Shown piece by piece: positions 1 through 5,844 of a stretch of 16,370 nucleotides of DNA. The notes below the pieces were generated by a model. It searched no databases. It saw only the letters and a program-made list of their open reading frames with translations, and was not told the origin of the DNA. Made by a program: the position numbers and the translations under genes. This stretch comes from Verrucomicrobia subdivision 3 bacterium UBA7542 (lineage in GTDB: Bacteria > Verrucomicrobiota > Verrucomicrobiia > Limisphaerales > UBA11358): NCBI GenBank assembly GCA_002479245.1, contig DLMG01000273.1:1-16370 (forward strand). Direction: 5' to 3'. How positions within the stretch are numbered: the stretch's first letter is position 1; each line of letters starts with the position of its first letter.

Positions 1-1172
1 AGCATCGGCGTGTTGAACCGGATCGAACCGCCCCACAACGAAATCAACAGGCACGTCAGAATGATCACCGACGGAATGGAAATGATCATCGTCGTCGCCT
101 GGAAGAACGTGGCAATTTTCTGGCCCATGCCGGTGAGATACATGTGGTGCGCCCAGACGAGGAATGAAAGGAACCCGACCACCAGCGCCGAATAGACCAG
201 CGATTTGTAACCCCAGATGGGTTTGCGCGTGTTGTTGGCAATGATTTCGCAGACGATGCCCATCGCCGGCAGAATCAGCACATACACTTCCGGGTGGCCG
301 AGGAACCAGAATAGATGTTGCCAGAGCAGCGGGCTGCCGCCGCCGCTGACGTTGGCCAGTTGCCCGCCAATTGCCAGTCCCGTCGGCAGAAAAAAGCTCG
401 TGTGCGCCACCTTGTCCATCAATTGCATGACGGCGGCGGCTTCCAGCGGCGGAAACGCCAGCAGCAGCAGGAACCCCGTCACAAACTGCGCCCAGACAAA
501 AAACGGCAGCCGCATCCACGTCATGCCCGGCGCGCGCAATTGAATGATAGTGGCGATGAAATTCACCGCGCTGAGCAGCGACGACGTGATGATCAGCGCC
601 ATGCCGATGATCCAGAAGACCTGTCCGTCCGTGGGAATGGACGTCGCCAGCGGCGAATAGGAGGTCCAGCCCGCCTGCGCCGCGCCGCCGGGGATGAAAA
701 AGCTCACCAGCATCACGATGCCGCCGAGCACGAAGCACTGGTAGCTCGCCATGTTTACGCGGGGAAACGCCATGTCCGGCGCGCCGATCATCAGCGGCAC
801 GACGTAATTGCCGAACGCCGCAAACGCCAGCGGCACAACCCCCAAAAACACCATGATCGTTCCGTGCATCGCGCCGAAGGAATTGTAAAGGTCGGATGAC
901 ATGGCTCCATTGGCCGCGACCTGGCCGAGGGTTTTTTCCATCAGCCAGCCGACGACCGGGACCGGCTGGCCCGGATGCGCCATCTGCCAGCGCATCAACA
1001 GCATCAGGAAAAATCCGAACAGCATGAAGCACAACGCCCCCAGACCGTATTGGATGCCGATTACCTTGTGGTCGGTTGAAAAAATGTATTGGCGCCAGAA
1101 GCCGGGGCCGTCATGCGCGTGATGCGCCTGGCGGTCACGATACGGCGGAAATTGGTCAACGGTCGCGCCCAT
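1..1172 (-). CDS. ctaD: cytochrome c oxidase subunit I, aa3-type (5' part; runs off the left edge)
   Basis: Catalytic subunit of an A-family haem-copper oxidase in the inner membrane; it reduces oxygen to water and pumps protons. Start is ATG at 1172; 390 full codons are visible and the frame is still open at base 1. Visible landmarks are the low-spin haem His103 (MHGT), the D-channel set Asn122, Asp133 and Asn140 (GNYVVPL, APDMAFPRVN), CuB ligand His293 with Glu295 and cross-linking Tyr297 (GHPEVY), and CuB ligands His342/His343 (WAHHMY). The helix VIII motif reads IPSVII where the family usually has VPTGIK, so the K-channel Lys is Ile371. It lies 194 bases after ctaB, across a repeat-filled gap, with no clear Shine-Dalgarno before the start. 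The second haem His pair lies beyond the window. The family call is certain; the missing 3' end is only the window limit. Confidence 0.97.
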   Translation of the reverse strand, partial: MGATVDQFPPYRDRQAHHAHDGPGFWRQYIFSTDHKVIGIQYGLGALCFMLFGFFLMLLMRWQMAHPGQPVPVVGWLMEKTLGQVAANGAMSSDLYNSFGAMHGTIMVFLGVVPLAFAAFGNYVVPLMIGAPDMAFPRVNMASYQCFVLGGIVMLVSFFIPGGAAQAGWTSYSPLATSIPTDGQVFWIIGMALIITSSLLSAVNFIATIIQLRAPGMTWMRLPFFVWAQFVTGFLLLLAFPPLEAAAVMQLMDKVAHTSFFLPTGLAIGGQLANVSGGGSPLLWQHLFWFLGHPEVYVLILPAMGIVCEIIANNTRKPIWGYKSLVYSALVVGFLSFLVWAHHMYLTGMGQKIATFFQATTMIISIPSVIILTCLLISLWGGSIRFNTPM

Positions 1173-1366
1173 AATATTTATGCGACTGGTTCCATAACGT
1201 TTTGTTGGAGAAGGAAAATGACTAATGACGAAGCCCTAACCCCGAAAGCTTTCGGGGAAGAATGACCAAGCCCAAATGACCAAAAATGCCGAACGGGTGC
1301 CGGCTGGTTTCGAAATTGAGTCATTGGGAATTACTTGGTCATTCGGATTTAGGAATTGGTCATTTT
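1173..1366. repeat. intergenic repeat region between ctaB and ctaD
   Basis: No gene is visible here. The stretch contains a perfect 18-base palindrome at 1240-1257 (CCCCGAAAGCTTTCGGGG). It also has several copies of AATGACCAA and its complement TTGGTCATT, at about 1261, 1275, 1335 and 1356, and an ATGACTAATGACGAAG stretch near 1218-1233. The short motifs occur in both orientations around a less repetitive centre (about 1285-1330), so the segment looks like one composite dispersed element. The palindrome could form a hairpin in the ctaB-ctaD transcript, but no U-run follows it on the minus strand, so I do not call a terminator. Confidence 0.6.
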
Positions 1367-2284
1367 TCACTTCACCTTGTCCAAAACCATCACCGCCAGC
1401 AGCAGTGGCAGATAAATGATGGACGCCAGAAATAATTGCCGTGCGCGCACCAGGGTCAGTTCCGGTCGCGCGAAGCAGAGCTGCCGTGAAAATTGAATCG
1501 CGCACCACAAATAACCCGCGCCCAAAACCAATGCGCCGACAAGATAAGTGGTTCCCGTCATTTTGAAAACGAACGGGCACAGGCTCACGAACAGCAGCGC
1601 CAGCGCGTGGCTTACGGCCTGTTCTCCCGTGCGGCACCCATCCGGGTCAACGACCGGCAGCATTTTGAAACCAGCCTTCGCGTATTCGTCGCGGTAAATC
1701 CACGCGATGGCCATGAAGTGCGGCATCTGCCAGAACGCCAGGATCGCAAACAGCGCCCAGCCTTCGCCGTTCAATTCGCCGCGCGCGGCCGTCCAGCCCA
1801 TCACCGGCGGCAGCGCGCCCGGCACCGCGCCAATGGCCGTGTTCAGCCAGGTTACCCGCTTCAGCGGCGTGTAAATGAACAGGTAACTGACAAGGGTGAC
1901 CGCCCCAATGACGCTCGTTATGAGGTTCACCGCCAGTGCAAGGTAAATCAAACCCGCCGTTGCACACACGCCGCCAAAAATCATCACCGTCATCGGTTCC
2001 AATTGTCCGGCCGGCAACGGACGGTTTTGCGTGCGGCGCATTTTCGCGTCGTATTCGCGTTCGAGCAGTTGATTCAACGCCGACGCGCCCGCCGCGACCA
2101 GCGCCGTCCCAGCCAGGGCATGAAACATCAGCGCAAAATCCATCGGGCCGCGTCCGCCCATGTAAAATCCGACGAACGTGGTCAGCAGCACGAGCGTGGT
2201 CAGCCGCGCCTTGACCAGGTCGGCAAGGATCGCCCCGGCTGAACGTGCCGGAGTCGTGGTTAAAATTTCCGCCGTGGCCCTCAT
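1367..2284 (-). CDS. ctaB: protoheme IX farnesyltransferase (heme O synthase)
   Basis: Integral membrane UbiA-family prenyltransferase that adds a farnesyl group to haem B to make haem O, the substrate for CtaA. The protein has 305 residues, the usual length. The first Asp-rich substrate motif is clear: NQLLEREYDAKM at residues 71-82, followed by RRTQNRPLPAG. A second acidic motif, YRDEYAKAGFKMLP, lies near residue 200. About eight to nine hydrophobic helices are visible, ending in a typical LFLASIIYLPLLLAVMVLD. The start ATG at 2284 comes one base after the ctaA stop (TGA-A-ATG), so the two genes are very likely co-translated. The downstream neighbour is ctaD, the gene whose product needs haem A. 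Confidence 0.97.
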   Translation of the reverse strand: MRATAEILTTTPARSAGAILADLVKARLTTLVLLTTFVGFYMGGRGPMDFALMFHALAGTALVAAGASALNQLLEREYDAKMRRTQNRPLPAGQLEPMTVMIFGGVCATAGLIYLALAVNLITSVIGAVTLVSYLFIYTPLKRVTWLNTAIGAVPGALPPVMGWTAARGELNGEGWALFAILAFWQMPHFMAIAWIYRDEYAKAGFKMLPVVDPDGCRTGEQAVSHALALLFVSLCPFVFKMTGTTYLVGALVLGAGYLWCAIQFSRQLCFARPELTLVRARQLFLASIIYLPLLLAVMVLDKVK

Positions 2285-2285
2285 T

Positions 2286-3440
2286 TCATTTGTTCCCGGT
2301 CATGGCTGGTTGCGCGCCAATGGCAGCGGCGCCCGGTGAACGCCGGTCTTCCGTTCGACGGTCATGGATTTCTGTTACCGATTCCCGAAAGGCAATCGCG
2401 CACCACAATGCGCCCACCGCCAACAGCAGCGCGCCGACCAGCACGTGAGCCGTCGCCACGTCGGCGGCCTTGTTCGTCCAAATTGTTGCCGCACCCAGCC
2501 CGATCTGAAAAAGAGTCAATCCCAGCCAAACGAATGCCAGCCGGCGCAACACGTTTGAAGTTCCGTCCCGCCGTTCGCGGGACGGCTTCGACTGGCCAAA
2601 GCCGGAACTCCGGACCCGCCAAGCCACCACGCCGACGCAAATCAAAATCGCCAGCGCCAAGCCACGATGCGCCATTTGCAATTCGATTTGAAACGCGGTG
2701 ATGGGATTTTCGGCGTTGATGGATACCCGCTGCGCGTTGTAACGCGCGACGGCTTCGGCGCCCGTGTCCGGCCAGAGTTTGCCGTGGGCGAGCGGGAAAT
2801 CGGAAATAGCCAGACCCGCATGCTGATGCCGCATGGCTGCGGCGATGATCAACTGGCCGAAAATTAAAATGGTTGTGAACAGGACGAGTCCGCGCAACGG
2901 AGCGCCGGCCTCCGGCACGGCGTGTTTGTCCGCCGAATTTTCTTCGCGCCGTGCCGGAGGCCGGCGCTCCAATCCTTGCCACCACCGGCTGGTGAACAGG
3001 GCAATCGCGCAGGTCAGCACGAAAAACAGTTGCGCAATGGTCGCATGATATATGCCCAGCGAATCCATGTGCAGGGTCACGCGCAATCCACCGAGCACGC
3101 CCTGCGCCACGACGAGGAGAAACGCGGCCACGCCCAGCCAGGGCATCCAAGGGCGCGAATCCTTGAGCCAAAGCCAGACGGCCAGAACCGTCGTCATCAG
3201 GCCGACGAGCGAAGCAAGCAGCCGGTGGGAATGCTCGTAAAAAATCCCGCCCAGCCATTGATTGATCGGGAACAGAAACATGTTGTAACCTTTGGTCGTC
3301 GGCCAGTCGGGCACCGACATGCCGGCTTCGTGGCTGGTCACCAGACCGCCGACGCCAATCAACGCCAGCGTCGCCAGCGCGGTCAGCACGGCAAACCAGT
3401 ACAACCATGGATTCGATTTGGATACAGCATTTGCCTTCAT
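2286..3440 (-). CDS. ctaA: heme A synthase (COX15/CtaA family)
   Basis: Oxidises the C8 methyl of haem O to make haem A, in the inner membrane. I start it at ATG 3440 (MKANAVSK; 384 residues) because GGGAG lies just upstream; a TTG at 3482 is possible but less likely. Two four-helix halves are visible, each with two conserved His: His70/His72 (EHSHR) and His132 (YHATIAQ) in the first, His258 (MAHRG) and His332 (TAHVLVG) in the second. The EAGMSVPDWP loop near residue 40 is typical. The cytoplasmic linker between the halves, residues about 157-181, is encoded by an in-frame palindromic insertion (2899-2970), and a second small hairpin lies in a later loop (2563-2585). The charged C-terminal tail (about residues 352-384) looks non-conserved. 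Confidence 0.96.
   Translation of the reverse strand: MKANAVSKSNPWLYWFAVLTALATLALIGVGGLVTSHEAGMSVPDWPTTKGYNMFLFPINQWLGGIFYEHSHRLLASLVGLMTTVLAVWLWLKDSRPWMPWLGVAAFLLVVAQGVLGGLRVTLHMDSLGIYHATIAQLFFVLTCAIALFTSRWWQGLERRPPARREENSADKHAVPEAGAPLRGLVLFTTILIFGQLIIAAAMRHQHAGLAISDFPLAHGKLWPDTGAEAVARYNAQRVSINAENPITAFQIELQMAHRGLALAILICVGVVAWRVRSSGFGQSKPSRERRDGTSNVLRRLAFVWLGLTLFQIGLGAATIWTNKAADVATAHVLVGALLLAVGALWCAIAFRESVTEIHDRRTEDRRSPGAAAIGAQPAMTGNK
2563..2585. repeat. perfect 9-bp hairpin inside ctaA
   Basis: CCGTCCCGC at 2563-2571 is the exact reverse complement of GCGGGACGG at 2577-2585, with a 5-base loop. It encodes residues of the hydrophilic loop RERRDGTS (about residues 287-294), which is unlikely to be under tight constraint. 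It may be a remnant of a second dispersed element within the same gene. Confidence 0.55.
2899..2970. repeat. in-frame palindromic element in ctaA: two perfect 24-bp arms
   Basis: The arm at 2899-2922 (begins GGAGCGCCGGCCTCC) is the exact reverse complement of the arm at 2947-2970, separated by a 24-base spacer. The whole unit is 72 bases, a multiple of three, and it is read through as about 24 residues (ERRPPARREENSADKH and onward) in the hydrophilic loop between the two halves of CtaA. It therefore looks like a mobile or amplified palindromic unit that landed in a tolerant loop without breaking the frame. The GGAGCGCCGGCCTCCGG type of sequence is one I associate with repeats in Verrucomicrobiota genomes; that association is from memory. 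Confidence 0.85.
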
Positions 3441-3492
3441 AGATATTTGATCTCCCGCGACAAATTGTGCCAGGGCCGCCAAAATTGCAAAA

Positions 3493-4194
3493 CTATTTGA
3501 CGGCGAAAGAAAAATTCACTGTTACATCACTATCCTTCACTTCCACGTCCTGCGTCTGCGTGCCCAGTTTGCGGTGCGCGGCCTCGACGGTGTATTTGCC
3601 GGGCGGCACGTTTTTGATGACGAATTTGCCGTCCTTGTCGCTGACGCAAAAGTAAGGGCTGTCAAACACGCTGACCCACGCGAACATCCACGGATGCACG
3701 TCGCACTTGAAACGCAGGAACATTTCCGGCTGGGCATACACAAGGTTCAAGTCCGCACCGCCGGGCATCTGCACCTGGTTGGACTCGGGATTGCCCGGCA
3801 CGATTGGCGTCGCGTGAACGTTGTGAATGCAGGGATCGGAATTTTTGACGATGAGCTTCTGGCCGGTTTGAATCGCCAGGATCTGCGGCGTGTAGAGGCA
3901 GCCCTTCTGGTCGAGCACGACGGGTGGCGCGCTCGCGCCGGTGGATTTGCCCGTGACACCTTTCAAGGAAACGACCGCGTCGGCCAATTCGTGGTTCGGG
4001 CCGACCACGTAAAAATGTGTGGTGGGCGTGGTGGCGTGCATTTTGGCGCAATCCGGGTTTTCCATGAGCGGTGTGATTTCCTTTTCCGCCGGCGGTGGGC
4101 CATTGAGCGTAACCAGGCCGGTGATGTCCGCTGCGGAAGCCATCTGCCCCGCGCCCAAAATTCCGATCACCATAATCAAAAAAACGTTTTTCAT
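3493..4194 (-). CDS. secreted cupredoxin (plastocyanin-like) with a C-terminal beta-sandwich segment
   Basis: Predicted periplasmic type-1 copper protein, 233 residues from ATG 4194. The N-terminus is a signal peptide (MKNVFLIMVIGILGAGQMASA, cleavage likely after residue 21). A cupredoxin-like core covers residues about 100-180: a His in DPCIHNVHATP (124 or 127) and the C-x2-H-x2-M copper motif CDVHPWM (Cys164, His167, Met170). The following DKDGKFVIKNVPPGKYTVEA resembles a carboxypeptidase-regulatory-like or transthyretin-like beta fold. Lying between cytochromes and haem A synthesis genes, it could be a mobile electron carrier to the oxidase; that is inference. The frame stays open upstream to 4359, but that extension has no signal peptide and covers the likely promoter, so I reject it. 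The Shine-Dalgarno is weak. Confidence 0.85.
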   Translation of the reverse strand: MKNVFLIMVIGILGAGQMASAADITGLVTLNGPPPAEKEITPLMENPDCAKMHATTPTTHFYVVGPNHELADAVVSLKGVTGKSTGASAPPVVLDQKGCLYTPQILAIQTGQKLIVKNSDPCIHNVHATPIVPGNPESNQVQMPGGADLNLVYAQPEMFLRFKCDVHPWMFAWVSVFDSPYFCVSDKDGKFVIKNVPPGKYTVEAAHRKLGTQTQDVEVKDSDVTVNFSFAVK

Positions 4195-4228
4195 AAGCCA
4201 GTTTATGCTCGAATAATTAAAATGAGTA

Positions 4229-4257
4229 CATCTAACATCCGTTTGAACGGGCGTCAA
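4229..4257 (-). promoter_or_regulatory. possible sigma-70-type promoter for the cupredoxin-ctaAB-ctaD group
   Basis: On the minus strand TTGACG (4257-4252) is followed after 17 bases by TAGATG (4234-4229), about 35 bases before the cupredoxin ATG. The -35 matches the consensus well and the -10 poorly. The spacer contains CCGTTTGAACGG (4239-4250), a 5-bp dyad that could be an operator. The location, in the first sizeable gap after a run of overlapping genes, supports a promoter, but the sequence match alone is modest. Confidence 0.4.
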
Positions 4258-4348
4258 GCGCTTTGCGAAACTTTTCACGTGGCCGTCCTGTTTGACCACG
4301 GAACGGGGCATGGAATTTGGGCCAACGAATGCGGAATTGACGCTGACT

Positions 4349-4367
4349 AACCGGAACACCGCCGGTT
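4349..4367 (-). terminator. weak hairpin just after the monohaem cytochrome c gene
   Basis: AACCGG and CCGGTT form a 6-bp stem with a 7-base loop, starting within the TAA stop codon of the upstream gene. No run of U follows, so this is at best a weak or factor-dependent terminator or an mRNA 3'-end stabiliser. It sits where the long overlapping operon ends and a new promoter may begin. Confidence 0.25.
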
Positions 4368-4972
4368 TATTCCGGGATGGTCTTCAATTGTGCGGCGCTG
4401 ATTGAAGGATGCCCGCCCACGGCGGCCCGAATGGCTTTTACGTCATCGGCGGTGACAGCGCCCGCCTTGTTGTCCCACGAGGTGCGGATGTAGGTGAGCA
4501 CGGCGGCAAGGTCGGCATCGGACAAACCCGCGCCCATCGCGGCCATGTTGAGGTTCCAATCCTTGCCCTCCACCTGGAGGTTGCCGTTCAATCCGTTCAA
4601 CAGGATCTGCGCGAGGCGATGGAATCCGTTGGCGTTGACCCATTCGGAGCCGGCGAGCGGCGGGGCCTGGCCGGGTTTGCCCATGCCGTCCACACCGTGG
4701 CAGGCGCCGCAGACAAATTGATAGACTTGCCTGCCATGCGCCGCCTGTGCCGCCGCTCCGGATTTGGGTTGATACAATTCCACTTCATCCTTCGAGGTGT
4801 AAGGGCTGTAAACTTTTGAGCTGAACCAGCCGCTGTGATGATCAAAATACACGCTGCCGAGAAAAAGCAGCATGAGCGTCAACAGGATTATCCAAATGGG
4901 GGTGGTCGAGCGCACCGTCTCCGGCTCGCCGTCGGATCTGGAAGAATTACTGGATTTGGATTCGTCGTTCAT
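4367..4972 (-). CDS. membrane-anchored monohaem cytochrome c (CcoP-like position)
   Basis: A 201-residue electron-transfer protein: hydrophilic N-terminus, one membrane helix at about 25-43 (PIWIILLTLMLLFLGSVYF), then a periplasmic class I cytochrome c domain. The haem site is CGACH at 88-92 and the likely axial Met is Met146 (NMAAMGAGLSDADL). It occupies the place of ccoP after ccoN- and ccoO-like genes, but has one haem instead of two and is shorter than CcoP. Its ATG overlaps the stop of the CcoO-like gene (ATGA, 4969-4972). It has no Shine-Dalgarno of its own, so its translation is probably coupled. I infer a role in passing electrons from ACIII and the CcoO-like haem to the terminal oxidase. 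Confidence 0.9.
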   Translation of the reverse strand: MNDESKSSNSSRSDGEPETVRSTTPIWIILLTLMLLFLGSVYFDHHSGWFSSKVYSPYTSKDEVELYQPKSGAAAQAAHGRQVYQFVCGACHGVDGMGKPGQAPPLAGSEWVNANGFHRLAQILLNGLNGNLQVEGKDWNLNMAAMGAGLSDADLAAVLTYIRTSWDNKAGAVTADDVKAIRAAVGGHPSISAAQLKTIPE

Positions 4973-5844
4973 GGTTTGGTCATTATGGGCGTAAATGGCG
5001 CTTCATAGAGCGGCGCGTCTGCGCGCAGGCTTGAGAGATACGCCGCGAGCTGTTTTGCTTCCGGTTTCGGCACGACTTCACATCCGGCGGGCGGCGCGAA
5101 GGCCTTTGAAAATTGCAGCGCGTCCGGAGATGGCGCGTTGCCAATCTTGCGGACTTCAAAAAGAAAGCGGAACGGCGGCATGGTGGAATTTTTCACGAGC
5201 GCTTGCGGTGCGTAAAGGTGGACCAACTGCCAGTTGGCGTCGGGCAGACGCGCGCCGACGTTGGCGAGGTCCGGCCCGGCGCGAAGGCTGCCGAGTTGCA
5301 CCGGTTGGTCGTAGAGAAAATCCTCGGCGACGCTTCTGCGCAATCCCCAGCCGCGCTCGATGTCCGGGCCGATGGCGATAATGTGAATTTCGGCCTTGGC
5401 ACCCACGTTTTGGAATGACTCTACTGCAATGTCGGCGATTTCTTTCCTTACGCGTTCAAAAGGGAATTGGGGCACACCACCAGAATTTGGAATAACTGAA
5501 TAAAAACGTTGAGTCATTTCATTTGGGAAAAAGTTTGTTTGCATTCTCCACCATGCTGCAATAACCGCCGGTGGATTGGTTCCTGCACTTGTAATCATAA
5601 CGTCGCACGCGAAGCCGCTCTGTTGGACTTGTTCGGTGTGGCAGGCGGCGCAGCCATTTGCGCGATAGACCTGCAAGCCCTGATTCGCCTCGCCGGGCCG
5701 GCCGATCGGATAAACGTCGGACGAATTGAGCACGGCCGCCTGCTTTTCCGTGCCGAGTTGCATCACCGGCGCGAGCACGAAGCCACACCAGGAGACGCCG
5801 AGCGCGATGAACGCCGCGATAAAAACGATCACGCCGTTTCTCAT
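4969..5844 (-). CDS. CcoO-like membrane-anchored cytochrome c with an inserted L7/L12-like domain
   Basis: Related to subunit II of cbb3 oxidases. The 291 residues begin with a membrane anchor (about 4-26). The haem site is CAACHTEQVQ (Cys65, Cys68, His69), matching the CcoO C-x2-C-H-[ST]-[EQ] pattern. The second half follows CcoO closely: RGWGLRRSVAEDFLYD (164-179), GSLRAGPDLANVGARLPD (185-202) and the likely axial Met222 in NSTMPPFRFL. Between these halves lies an extra block of about 77 residues (80-156) absent from ordinary CcoO (see 5377-5607). The start is ATG 5844, overlapping the previous stop by ATGA, with a strong GGGGAGGTGA Shine-Dalgarno. The open frame continues upstream to about 6948, but there it only overlaps the CcoN-like gene and I reject it. 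Confidence 0.92.
   Translation of the reverse strand: MRNGVIVFIAAFIALGVSWCGFVLAPVMQLGTEKQAAVLNSSDVYPIGRPGEANQGLQVYRANGCAACHTEQVQQSGFACDVMITSAGTNPPAVIAAWWRMQTNFFPNEMTQRFYSVIPNSGGVPQFPFERVRKEIADIAVESFQNVGAKAEIHIIAIGPDIERGWGLRRSVAEDFLYDQPVQLGSLRAGPDLANVGARLPDANWQLVHLYAPQALVKNSTMPPFRFLFEVRKIGNAPSPDALQFSKAFAPPAGCEVVPKPEAKQLAAYLSSLRADAPLYEAPFTPIMTKP
5377..5607 (-). other. inserted domain in the CcoO-like protein resembling the L7/L12 C-terminal domain
   Basis: This stretch encodes residues 80-156. It opens with CDVMITSAGTNPPAVIAAWW and closes with FQNVGAKAEIHII. The ribosomal L7/L12 C-terminal domain typically opens FDVVLTAAGANKVAVIKAVR and closes LEEAGAEVEVK at similar spacing (about 67 residues there, 77 here). 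The predicted strand-helix-helix-strand-helix-strand order also fits. The lysine-rich factor-binding surface of true L7/L12 is not kept. Base composition differs sharply: bases 5401-5580 are about 43% GC by count, against about 63% in 5281-5340. The homology is my pattern recognition and needs a profile search. Confidence 0.55.

Noticed and set aside
1240..1257. Intrinsic terminator after ctaB
   Set aside because: The palindrome is perfect but has no U-run on the minus-strand side and lies inside a repeat-like segment.
4195..4359. N-terminal extension of the cupredoxin
   Set aside because: It would bury the signal peptide inside the protein and cover the likely promoter.
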